Source: Mauremys mutica
Taxonomy: Eukaryota > Chordata > Testudines > Geoemydidae
Reading direction: 5' to 3'
DNA: 64,000 bases
Assembly (NCBI RefSeq): GCF_020497125.1
Contig: NC_059077.1
Location: forward strand, 20,654,840 to 20,718,839
Shown here: in pieces, positions 41,869-52,990 of the stretch
Numbering within the stretch: the first letter of the stretch is position 1
Layout of the letters: every line of letters begins with the position of its first letter
Translations under genes and position numbers: made by a program
The notes under the pieces: model-generated
What the model saw: the letters and a program-made list of their open reading frames with translations, nothing else
The model's database searches: none
What the model was told of the DNA's origin: nothing

Positions 41869-42580
41869 TAAGGCTATCAGTTAATCGCAGTTACCTCAAG
41901 CGATTACTGTACAACAAATTAACTAGATTAAAAAAAGTCATAATTAATCAGTTTTAATCATACTGTTAAACAATAACAGAATACCAGTTTAAATGTATTA
42001 TAAATATTTTTGGATGTTTTCTACATTTTCAAGTATATTGATTTCAATTACAACACAGAATACAGAGTGTACAGTGTTCACTATATTTATTTTTGATTAC
42101 AAGTATTTGAACTGTTAAAAAAACAAAAGAAATAGTATTTTTAAATTCACCTCCTACAAATACTGTAGTGCAATCTCTTTATTGTGAATTTGCAACTTAC
42201 AAATGTAGAAATTTTTTTTTTACGTAACTGCACTCTAAAACAAAACAAAGTAAAATTTTAGAGCCTACAAGTCCACTCGGTCCTACTTCTTGTTCAGCCA
42301 ATCACTAAAACAAACAAGTTTTGTTTACATTTACAGGAAATAAATTCTCACTTTCAGGTGACACTGTAAATAAGAACAGGCATTCTCATGGCACTTTTGT
42401 AGCTGGTGTTGCAAGGTATTTACATGCAAGATATGTGAAACATTTGTATGCCCCTTCATGCTTTGACCGCCATTCCAGAGGACATACTTCCATGCTGAAT
42501 TTAAATTAGTATACTATTATTGTTTAACTGCGATTAAAATTGCAATTGTGACTATTTTTTTTAATCGTTTGACAGTCCTA
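41869..42580. mobile_element. hAT element, TAGGGCTGTCA type
   Basis: 712 bp with ends TAAGGCTATCAGTTAATCGC and TTAATCGTTTGACAGTCCTA, inverted relatives. The flanks GTAGTAAC and ATATTAAC share 6 of 8 bases. It is AT-rich with no transposase frame. The element at 38555-39044 is related. Confidence 0.75.
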
Positions 42581-43476
42581 ATATTAACAGATACATTGGA
42601 AGAAATGGAAGAGCGCAATGTTAAACTATTAGAAAGCATTTTTTCACCAGTATACAGAGCTTGGATGAGGCCCAATGAACTAGTTCAGCCTCTGTGAGGG
42701 GCCAAGTGCCAATAGTAAATGGAACATGTAGGTGCTAAGTACCTTGCAGTATTGAGCCCTTTACACCGAATACCTTCAATGTCAGATTGGTCTTGTGTGG
42801 GCCCTCTGCTTTGGTGTGAGTTTCGCCCGACTGTCTAGAAGATTTCTTTGTTTCCTGGCACTTGAAATAAATTTTTCCCTTAGCTCCTATTAAAATCCCT
42901 GAAATGAAAAATCAGAGAGTCCTGTGAATGTTTGTTTGATATTTCTGAAAATCATCCCAGAAATGTCTTTAATTTCTTTTTTAAATAAATACATTCTTGT
43001 TTAGTATGTTGCTATTTTAGAACGTTCATAAAAACAAATATCTTCATATGTGTGATTCCGTTTGTTTTCTCACTTGTCATTAAAGCTGCTTGAATGTCTG
43101 TGGACTAATTGAGTGAAGTATATTCTATATATTTTCCCATTAGCGTTTCTGTTGTGTCTATTCCCTGATATAGACACTATAATGAAATCTGAGTACCGTA
43201 ACTAATCATATTCCGTATTTGGATGTAAATCAACTTGTAGTTTTTTGTTTTGTGTGTGTGGTGTGGTGGAAGCTTCCAAAGAGATAAATTTACTAAACTA
43301 TAAAAATACAAGTTTTTTTTTTTAAATAATTTGTCCAGGTTTTAGAGTTTGCTTTTCTAGCCTTCAGCTTCTGTTAAGTACAGAATACAATAGTTGATCC
43401 CTTTTATGACCAATGTTTATTTTCCTTCTTGTTTGTCAAAACTGCAATTTCATTATTTTTATGTATGTCTCTACAG

Positions 43477-43503
43477 AAGAGTTTAGTAGTCTTGGAAAGC
43501 CTG
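43477..43503 (+). CDS. MALT1: MALT1 exon 8 (27-nt microexon)
   Basis: 27 nt between acceptor tctctacag and donor CTG|gtaagt. It reads E-EFSSLGKP, matching human ELNNLGHP after the alternative exon. Phase 1 at both ends allows in-frame joining to exon 6 or exon 7. It forms part of the flexible linker between Ig2 and the caspase-like domain. Confidence 0.88.
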
Positions 43504-43845
43504 GTAAGTAGCACACGCTTTGAAATAAACAGCTTTAATTTCAGATTTGAAATGTACATTAAAAACTGAATAGATCAGAGCTGCAAAATTTAAGTTTCAT
43601 TTGCATAGTCCAGGTGTATTAGATCTGGGGGTTTGATTCAGTCACACTGTCAAGCTGTCTGGCAGTCACTCAAGAGCATGAGTGCCAACCTCTGAGCAGA
43701 CTGATAAGAAGCAGGGCACAAACCCCAAATTGGTTGTGAGTTCTATAATTAATCTATAATTAAATTGTCGAAATTTAAGTATCAAGTGTAAACTCCTCAA
43801 GCATGATAACAGCCTTAACATGGAGTCACAGACAGCCCTCTTGAG

Positions 43846-44160
43846 CAGTGGTTCTCAAAGCCAGTCTGCCGCTTGTTCAGGGAAAGCCTCTGGTGATCTG
43901 GGCTGGTTTGTTTACCTGCCACGGCTGCAGGTTTGTCCGATGTGGCTCTCACTGGCTGCAGTTTGCTGCTCCAGGCCAATGGTAGCTGCAGGAAGCGGTG
44001 CCGGCCAAAGGATGTGCTGGCTGCCCTTCCTGCAGCCCCCATTGGCCTGGAGCAGCGAACTGCCGCCAGTGGGATCCACGATCGGCAGAACCTGAGGATG
44101 CGACAGGTAAGCCAGGGGCTTTTCCTGAACAAGCAGCAGACTGGCTTTGAGAACCACTTT
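43846..44160. mobile_element. hAT element, CAGTGGTTCTCAAAG type
   Basis: 315 bp with ends CAGTGGTTCTCAAAGCCAGT and ACTGGCTTTGAGAACCACTT. The flanks CTCTTGAG (43838-43845) and CTCTTGGG (44161-44168) form an 8-bp target duplication with one change. The interior is GC-rich and partly palindromic ('gctccaggccaatgg' against 'ccattggcctggagc'). Confidence 0.85.
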
Positions 44161-45123
44161 CTCTTGGGGACTCTGATCCATCTTTCCACCCATGTAAGCT
44201 TGCCTTTGTGATAGATGGTCTCTTACATCAAGTATCACAATAATATTTAGGTTACTCCCAGTCCCAAAGGACAAGTCAGTTATCCAGGTCAGTTGCACTT
44301 TAGATCTCACACCAAAGACAACACTTGTAGCCAATCCTGTAATGAACTATCTAAAGATTTACTAACTGGGAAAAGGAAATAAGCGTTATTTACAAGTTTA
44401 AAGCAGGTAAACATAGATACCCAAATGAGTTCTTATCTTAAGTTTCAAAAGGTAACAGAAGCTTCTATAATAAGCAAGATAATTGTGTCCCTTGGGGCTA
44501 ACCCAGACTAAGCAGCTGGGGATGCCTTGCTTATGCCTAGAAATCTTGCACCCCTAGAGTCCAAGCAGCCAAGAGAGAGGTTCTCCTCATTAGGGCTTTT
44601 TTTTATTCTCCCCCACTCCCTTCTGATTGGAGTTGCAAACTTAGCTGGTGAAAGGAATTCACTTGCACCTCTTCTTTTCATGGGGAATGGGGGCGGGGAG
44701 GAGAAGGGGAGCAGAGCAATCAACAGTCTTTTGTCCTCTGATGTTCCATAATAGTTCGTATGGTGTTGATGGACCTTCTTTGTCAGGTGGGAGATAACAT
44801 GTCCTATCGGAGACTAGTTTTTCACACTAGTTAATGTTTCTCTCCTGTCTGATGACTTACACAGTTACAGAGGCTTACAATGCAAATGCTCAAATATCTT
44901 ACAATATGGGATACAGATGATGATATAAGTAAGATTAATACATGCAGCAATTTACAAGAATTCAATAAAGCCTAAACATTAGTCATATTTTTATAACTCT
45001 AATACCTATTTCATCAATACTAACATACAGGTGAACTAGACTGATTCCCGCTTTATGTTTGTTAGTATCCAAGTGGGGCAGGGGACCTTGGCATAAACTG
45101 GCATCTGATTTGCCAGCGTTACA
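44161..45123 (-). mobile_element. Probable ERV LTR, minus strand
   Basis: On the minus strand the right edge starts TGTAACGCTGGCAAATCAG. The interior ('gtaaacatagatacccaaat', 'agcttctataataagcaag') resembles turtle ERV LTRs. The left edge probably lies before the nested hAT, near 43788 (TGTAAACTCC), but no target duplication was found. Confidence 0.45.
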
Positions 45124-46185
45124 CATATATCTATTGAAAATATTAACTGTCATGTCGAGGGCACTAAAATAAATTAGTATAATTTGAAGATAAACTGATT
45201 TGCTGGGTTATATAGATGCAAAACTACAGCAAGTCACTTAGTCTTAAAAAATCTTTTTTGCTTTCTGTATGTGATCTTTGTACTTGAGATGTTTCAACGT
45301 GATGCTGTTTTTAGCAGATTATCTACTGCTAGAATGAAGTCTTATTGAGTTAAAGTGTCTGGCTGCCAAACATATAAATGGTTGTGATGATATAGTGTCA
45401 ATCAGATTGGAGATCAACTAATCTAATTTGATACACATTTTGTTGTTTGTGTTGGAGATTCAACTATTACTCCTTTAGGGATTATCCCAGACACTGGGTT
45501 CCCAAAAATGTCACATCATAAAGGCCATATAATTCCTGTGCTGGACACAGAAGACATGTTTACTTTTGCCAAGAGTTAATTTATATTCCAAGAGAATCTA
45601 TTGACAGGGTTGTCATGATATATGCATGTTAACAAAAGGGGTAGGCATTTCACCCACCTGTTGTTCAGCACTGAATGTCATTGTTAGCTCTTCCATACCA
45701 CCGCGAGTGGTGAAATAAAAATTAAAGAATTTCTAGCAAAGCAAATTCTCAACCTTGCAGAATATAGAACATAGCCCAACTCATGATCTGTTTGATTCCC
45801 TGCAATACATCTGATCAGAGAGGATATACTGTACAGTATTTCAGATTTTATTGAAAATACTAATATGTAGTTTGTAAGATCAAAATCCACATTTCCTTGC
45901 CATCTCAGGTTCAGAGAATAACCCCCCCCCCCTATATATCCTACTAGATCAAATGTGCTGTAGGGTGAGAAATTAGGATAACAGCAAATAACTCATATTG
46001 CTAGGCGTTAAGAATGAAAACTTGTGCTGCAAAGTTAGAAAGGAAATAAAGACCACACCAAGCTATAGAAAAGAACTAGCTGAAATAGGGAGTTGTCTTA
46101 AACAAATGCACCACTTGTTTCTCTAATGTACCCAACTACATTTGAAACTACTGATAATCCATGGTTTTTCCTCTCTTTTAAATAG

Positions 46186-46218
46186 ACCTTCAAGAGCAAT
46201 CAGCTGACAGGCCTTCTG
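46186..46218 (+). CDS. MALT1: MALT1 exon 9 (33-nt microexon)
   Basis: 33 nt between acceptor tttaaatag and donor CTG|gtgagt. It reads DLQEQSADRPS, aligned with human DNKEQTTDQPL. Phase 1 at both ends. It completes the linker that leads into the caspase-like domain in exon 10. Confidence 0.88.
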
Positions 46219-46719
46219 GTGAGTAGTTTCATATCCATGATAAATAATGTATATCTTGAACAAGAAATGTGCATCTGAATCTAAATCAGTTATTGTGGCC
46301 TTTTTCTACCATTGCTAGGGCAATAGGTCTGCAGTATACTTAAAAGCTATATTGAGAGGCATAAAAATCTCTGTAGCTTATTGGTGCTTTGGTTAGCAAA
46401 CTTTAAGTATTTAAAATTAATTGGTATAGAATTGCCTTTCAGTTCTCATAATTTCTAGCTCCTTTTGTCTGTGGTCTCAACATGTATGTTGGTGCAGTAT
46501 TTGAATGGTTTGACAATCTAAGATGGTAGAATTAGAATTGTTTCACACAAAAGGTGGTTGTAGTTTTGTCTGATAAGTGAAAACTTTTGTCTCTTCCACT
46601 ATTTTTTTTCTTAGCATGGGACACCTGAGTTATAAATCTGTTTGAGCATCAAATAGCTTACTGTATGAATCTCTCTTGTATTCCATCACGCCTGCCTCTG
46701 TGTTGCAGGATCACCTTTT

Positions 46720-47136
46720 TTTGCAACATAATTTGATACTTATGCATGTGCTTCTCATTTCTCTTTGCATCTGGTACTATCATTTTAAACAAAATTATGA
46801 GCTACTTTCTTTATCTGTGCATCAAAAATATTTTGGTTTGCACTGTTGCCATGTGCAAAGCTTGAAAAATTTACCAGATTCTTATGAAACATGAGGGTGC
46901 TGGGGTGTCTTCAGCTAGGCAAAGGGGTAACATCCTTGGGATAAGCGCAGCTCCCTAGGCACCAGTGGCTGCTGATTCAGACCTAATGTAAGTTAGAGCA
47001 GTGGCAGTGCTCCCATAACTTATGTTGTCTGGCAATGGCCTGTGCAAGCAGAGACTGCTGGAGTGTGTCCTCTGTGTTGGCGGTGGCATTGGGATGGTTC
47101 TGCCAGTTCTACACCAGCTTTATGCCTACACAAGGG
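46720..47136 (+). repeat. Duplicated segment, copy 2
   Basis: 417 bp nearly identical to 41215-41615, with an additional 18 bp 'ttgtctggcaatggcctg' near 47024. Confidence 0.85.
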
Positions 47137-47362
47137 AGTTGTCACCTTCAGATTAAGATGGAACAAGGGTTTTTTTTTAATTAAATAAAAATAAACAGCA
47201 CAGTAGTAATAGGTGTTCCTCAGTCAGTACATGAACACCTTGGCTGCAACAAATGCCATCTGCTGGAAATATGTGCACTGACTGCACGCACATAGTGTTT
47301 GAGTATCACAGTAAGTGTTTCAGTACACTTATTAGATGAGTTTTGCTATAGTTTATTAAAGG

Positions 47363-47948
47363 TTAGGGTTGCCAACTTTCTAATTGCACAAAACCCAACA
47401 TCCCTACTCAGCCCTTGCCCCTTCTCCAAGTCTTCGCCCCTGCTCACTCCAGCCCTCCTCCCTCTGTTGCTCACTCTCCCCGACCCTCACTTGCTTTCAC
47501 CGGGCTCGGATAGGGGGTTGGGGTGTGGGAGGGGAGTGAGGGCTCTGGCTGGGGGTGCGGGCTCTGGGGTGGGCCCAGGGATGAGGCGTTTGGGGTGTGG
47601 GAGAGGGAGTGGGGTTGGGGCAGGGGGTTAGAGTGCCGTGGGGCTATGGGCTCTGGACTGGGGGTGTGGGCTCTAGGTCCCTGCAGCCCCTAGGTGCATG
47701 GGTGGCCAAGGAGGCGCCGCGTGCTGCCCTCGCGCCCGCAGGCACTGCCCCTGTAGCTCCCATTGGTCTCGGTTCCTGGCCAATGGGAGCTGCAGAGCCA
47801 GCACTGGGGAAGGGGCAGTCTGGGGAGCCCACAGAGGCCATAAGGACCTGGCAGCCTGTTGTGGGAGCTGTGCAGAGCTAGGGCAGGCACGTAGCCTTCC
47901 TTAGGCCGGGACCCCCGCTGCACCGGCAAACAGATGCCTGGCAACCCT
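47363..47948. mobile_element. hAT-like element, TTAGGGTTGCC type
   Basis: 586 bp with ends TTAGGGTTGCCAAC and CTGGCAACCCT. The flanks ATTAAAGG (47355-47362) and ACTAAAGG (47949-47956) form an 8-bp duplication with one change. The GC-rich middle includes G-rich degenerate repeats and an inverted 'agctcccattggtc' segment. No transposase. Confidence 0.78.
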
Positions 47949-50159
47949 ACTAAAGGTATAATATGTTTTCTAACTTTAGTGTGTGATTTTAATCTTGTAA
48001 GTAGAGATAAGTGATGGGGACAGAGAAGGTGAAAGGGGGTCTCTGCACGTTACAAGGGCCTATCTAATTGGGACATGTCTTTTATTAACTTAAAACCACT
48101 CTGTTAGCACATCTGAACTTCCATCTTCTTGTAAAATCTGTCTTGCTTCTTGTGAAATATAACCATACCATTTGGCCTTATTCAGTACTCTCTTTTGTGT
48201 GTAGGTTTGTTGCATTTGGGATGGAAATCTCTGATCGCCCCGCTTCTCCCCTCCCCCCCCCCCAAAAAAAGGCCATGTTACCTCTTCATTACAAACATTC
48301 TAAGTTACGTATTTTTGACAGTCTGATTGCCTTAGTAGTCTATCTTTGATTGTTAGGTGTCCTGAATGGCAGATACAAAATATATGCCTACGTTCAACCT
48401 GATTTGAGCATTTGATTCTCAGAAATCATAAAGTCTATAAATAGGCAATTAAAAGAACCTCGGGCATAGACACATCATAGCACCTTTGGTGCCATGTTTG
48501 TTACAGTCATAGAATTCCTAATGTCTAAGTTAAGCAACAACTTTGAGGCTCAGTTTCTTTTAGACAAGGGGAATTTCTTACTCCATTGTCCATTTTTATG
48601 GGATTTGGCTTTGAGGTAGCTTGAAAACGTCCACTGGAATTGGATTCTTTGGCTAAGAACCTTCCTTGTGAAAGAAAATAAACATAGACTGTAACAATAA
48701 AAGGTCAAAGCATTTTGTTGAAACAGCAAGATACAAGCTGTGTGCATAATGACAGGCTTCCATGCCATAATAAGTCACTACAGAGAGAAATTGATTGCTG
48801 TTTTTGCCAGAGCCAATTCAGTTGTGTTTATACAGAAGAATCCACACGGTAGAAATAAAATGGATCTGATACCTCTTGACATCCAGCACAAGTTGAAACT
48901 CAGTACCTCATTAAAAATGTTGTGGTTTTCTCTGTTACCAGTACCTCTCCCAGTATCACAGTCAGTTATTGGGCAGAAGTTACATGTTGAATCATGCAAT
49001 TTCAGTCTCTCTTAAATCTTCTTATCAACAGTTTTGAATGATCACTGACTAGAGTTAATAAGCTTGCTACCAAAGTTTAGTGTGATGTGATTTCAGATAT
49101 TAAATTGTGTATAATAGGATCTAATTCTGGTAGCCAGTTTACTAGCAACTAATACACAAATTCCAGGTACAACCTCCTCTTCTATTAAAATCATAGTTGA
49201 GAGTTAGTGCTTCCATGACCTTAACTAGAAGCTCTTTACATGGATTTATTCAAACATCCGTGCACTAAACCCTTTCTAGAAAAAGCATTGAGTTCATATC
49301 CAAGATATTCATGAACTCTACTGGCATAATAGACCAGTACCTTTTAATCTCTATTGTTCGTGGTCAGCACAAAAATGCTTTAAACTTTTGGAACATACAT
49401 TAGTTTTGATTGAATAATCAGATAAAGGCATCGGTCTTCAATAAGTACTGTCCACTTTTACATTAAACTCTCAAACCTCAGCTATTTTTAATTAGTTCTT
49501 GTCTAAACAATATAGCAAGTTATTAATGGGGAGGAAGGGGTTCTCTTCTCACTTAGAGTCTCGCAAATGCTCTAAAAATGCTGTAGGAATTCTTGCTCAG
49601 ACCTCCAAATTTCACATTTTGGGGGAGAGCTAGCATGGAAGATTTATGGTGGGAATGTTTTGGAAAGTTACGTGCCTATGAATATAGGGTTGCATAGGAA
49701 ACTTGGGTATAGTATTTGCATACTGGCACATGCAATATAATACTGATTCAGATACATTTCAATACTGTTATGGAGGGTGAACTATTTTCTTGCGCTTCAA
49801 GAGAGATGCTAACTTGAGGCAGGCAGAGAATCATAGATACAGTAGTGACTGACTTATTGACAGAACAGCCAGTTAAGTAGCTTTGGATGCATTAGAACCT
49901 AGCTTTGTTCACCTTCAGGACATACTGCAAGATCTGTTTGGTTTCCCAGGCTTTTTCAGAGCAAGTGACTGGAAATTAATGAAATTTTAAACCAGGCACC
50001 GAGGGGAGTCCTTTGCTGGCACAGAGCCAATTTTTTCCTTTTTTTTTTTTTAAATATACTAAATATTGTACATGCACTAGATTTGAGAATAGATCATCTT
50101 TTTTTTTAAAACACATATTTGACTCAAGAATGTATAAAAATATTTTCATTTCTTTGCAG

Positions 50160-50363
50160 CAATTGACAAGGTAGCTCTGTTAATAGGAAACATGAGCTAC
50201 TGGAATCACCCTCAGCTGAAAGCTCCAATGGTGGATGTCTATGAATTGACCAACTTGCTGAGACAGTTGGATTTCAAAGTTGTTTCTCTTCTGGATCTTA
50301 CTGAATCTGAGATGCGGAATGCAGTGGATGAATTTTTACTTCTTTTGGACAAAGGAGTGTATG
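50160..50363 (+). CDS. MALT1: MALT1 exon 10 (start of caspase-like domain)
   Basis: 204 nt with acceptor ttctttgcag and donor ATG|gtaaga. It reads AIDKVALLIGNMSYW then HPQLKAPMVDVYELTNLLRQ, LDFKVVSLLDLTESEMRNAV and DEFLLLLDKGVYG. This is the first beta strand and helices of the paracaspase domain, nearly identical to human MALT1. It ends just before the LLYYAGHGYEN segment with the catalytic His, which is encoded by the next exon outside the window. The last base begins the Gly codon. Confidence 0.97.
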
Positions 50364-51842
50364 GTAAGAAAGTCATGACATGTCCAATTAATTTAGTAAA
50401 AAATTTCTGAGTCGAGAATACTCAGACATTAACTTATTACACCTCTCGGCCAGATCACTAAATTCTACTTGATAGTAAAGCTGACGTCACTGTAAATAGC
50501 ATGTATATGGGGAGAAGGAGGAAGTGAGTTAAACACCCGCCAACACATCCTGTGGCTTTGAGTAAAAGGTACTGTTGCTTTTATTAGTGAACAGATAAAA
50601 TCTTTGAGCCTCTTTTAACCACACCTAAATGTGTAGTATTCTGTTAAATACTGCTACATACTTTCATATTAAAAAGGTTTATTATTTGCTAAAGATTGCT
50701 GCATTTGTGTGGCTTGTTTTGGTAGTGGGACATGCATAATAAGTTTTGTGATCTAGGGGAAAAAAACACTTAAACAAGAGTCAGCGCTGTGTAGTATTTC
50801 CCAGAATGCACCAATACAGTTAGGCAGTGTAGCAGATATAAATGCACAAACCTACTTGCAATGGCAGAAAAGAAGCTGTGAGGAAACAATGTTACTTGTA
50901 ACCAGTTAGAGTTATCTGCCACTAACTGGTTACAAAATCACGAATATGCCCTTTGAGTCATTGTGCTGCATGCATTTGCAACTTTACACTCACTATATTT
51001 TGTTAACTTTTTCCTCATTTGCACATCATCTTTAAATTGTAGGAGTACAAAGTTATCTTCTTCAAGACACATAAATAAGTTCCTTTTCTGCTTGTTTGTT
51101 TACCTTGAGACTATCAGGTCCTGTCTTTCCTTTTTTTTTTTTGCTGAAGGTCTCACTGGAAAACCAGGAAACTGGAGGGGGGAGCTTTCTCAGCCTTAAA
51201 TTACATGGGTAGTAATAATAACAGTTTATTTGTATTACAGTAATGTCTAGAAGCCTAAACCCAACTTGAAACCCTGTTAAGCTCAGTGCTGTACATACAT
51301 AGACTAAAAAAATCCCTGCCCTGAAGACCTTGCAATCTAAATAAACAAGACTAAGACTGGGAAAAAATAAATGTTATCCACATTTTTATAAATGGAGCAG
51401 GGTATTGAATCTTTAACAAAGATCTTTCCTCCCAGCTTTGTCAAGGTTTTATTTTAGGTTAAATAGATGCTAATAAAAAATTCTCCTCCCTCCCCAGTTG
51501 TGGTGGTTTTCACTTCCTTGGTACTTGTGATGTTGTCCTCCTAGTTCTGCAGTAATTCTCTGTGGGAGAAAGGCTAGACAAACCTGAATTTCTAATGTTG
51601 AAAAACAAGCTGAGAAAGCTTTTTTTAAAAGCTAACACCACATTTTAGGCCTTCTGTATACATCATGAAGAAACAAAAAGGACACTAACTAAATTTGTTT
51701 GTCTTTATAAGTCACCTTTAGATTGTAGAGACAGAAGCTGGGAACTCTAGTGAAAGAAATGCTATGAACTTCTGATGCTGTTGCTTGTCTGCAACTTCAA
51801 GTGGCCAAGGGTTCATCAAATAGTGTTAAATCCTAAGGTTCC

Positions 51843-52990
51843 TGTGACATTGCACTCTGTATGTTTTATGGAAATATGCTTATGAGTATGAATACGATGT
51901 AACTGGAATACCTTACAAGAGACCTTTCACATAAAGATATCATAACAAAGGTTATAACCTACTGAATGTATTTCTCCTGTTTTTTATGTATGTATCATTC
52001 TTGTATCTGAAGCTAGAAATATGAAGTAAACTGTGAGGTCCTATTGTAATTATGCAAAGTGTGGGCCATTAATGATGGTTTAGAATCTTGATGGTTCCAT
52101 TGACTAGGACAATTGGTTGTGGGTGGTTTATTTACCTGCAAGCCTTCCTGTGTACGTGTGGGCCAGCCTGTGGGTAATGAAGAATGAGGTCTTACAGTGA
52201 CATGTCACCTGGTAACGAAATTCATCTTAAATCTGGTAGTTTTCCATTTATAAAGAGGGGTGGGGACCTAGAGAGACAAAAGATTCCTTCCTTGTGCCAA
52301 AGCTATAAAAAGGCGGGGGAGAGCAGAACAAAGGGGACTGCCAGTCATGAAAACACCCCTGCTTTCCACCTAAGATGTCTGCTGGAACTAACAAAGACTG
52401 TGCGAGGGGAAAGGATTGGGCCCAGACTAGAAAGGAGTCTAGTCTGTGAAAGAAGCTTATTGGAACATCTCTGAGCGTGAGATTTTACCTGTAATCAATT
52501 TCTTAATGTATTAGGCTTAGACTTGTGTGTTTTTGCTTTATTTTGCTTGGTGTCTTACTTTGTTCTGTCTGTTACTACTTGAAACCACCTGTATCCTACA
52601 TTTTATACTTCTGTTTATTAATGAACCCAGAGTAAGTGATTAATACCTGGGGGAGCAAACAGCTGTGCATATCTCTCTATCGGTGATATAGAGGGCGGAC
52701 AATTTATGAATTTGCCCTGTATAAGCTTTATACAGAGTAAAACAGATTTATTTGGGGCTTAGATCCCATTGGGAGCTGAGTGTCTGGGTGCTGGAGGCAA
52801 GTAAACTGTTGAAAAGTTTTTGGTTAAAGTCTGCAGCTTTGGGGGTGTGGCCCAGATCTGGGTCTGTGTTTCAGCAGGCTAGTTGTCTGGCTCAACAAGG
52901 CAAGGTTCTGGCAGGGAAAATGGGCTCAGAGGTAATTTCAGCATGTCAGGTGACAGTCCCAAGGGGGTCTCTGTGACCAAACCCATCACA
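51843..52990. mobile_element. Probable solo LTR or LTR-like element
   Basis: 1148 bp starting TGTGACATTGC and ending CCCATCACA, with flanks GTTCC (51838-51842) and GTCCC (52991-52995), a near 5-bp duplication. An open frame of 96 codons (52184-52474) lies inside but shows no known motif. Orientation is unclear. Confidence 0.5.

Larger units (their letters stand above)
41087..43476 (+). other. Intron 7
   Basis: Holds copy 1 of a 0.4-kb duplicated segment (41215-41615) and a complete hAT copy (41869-42580). The remaining parts, 41616-41868 and 42581-43476, are unassigned. Confidence 0.75.
43504..46185 (+). other. Intron 8
   Basis: Holds an LTR-like block (to 45123) with a hAT inside (43846-44160). 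Nothing is assignable in 45124-46185 apart from a C10 run near 45922. Confidence 0.7.
46219..50159 (+). other. Intron 9
   Basis: Holds copy 2 of the duplicated segment (46720-47136) and a hAT-like element (47363-47948). A C/A-rich run lies near 48250. Nothing is assignable in 48000-50159; a 91-codon frame at 48740-49015 has no recognisable features. Confidence 0.75.

Noticed and set aside
48740..49015. 91-codon frame in intron 9
   Set aside because: No recognisable domain, splice context or conservation signal; ordinary chance frame.
52184..52474. 96-codon frame as a possible gene
   Set aside because: It lies inside an LTR-like block with TG/CA ends and near 5-bp duplication; no domain recognised.
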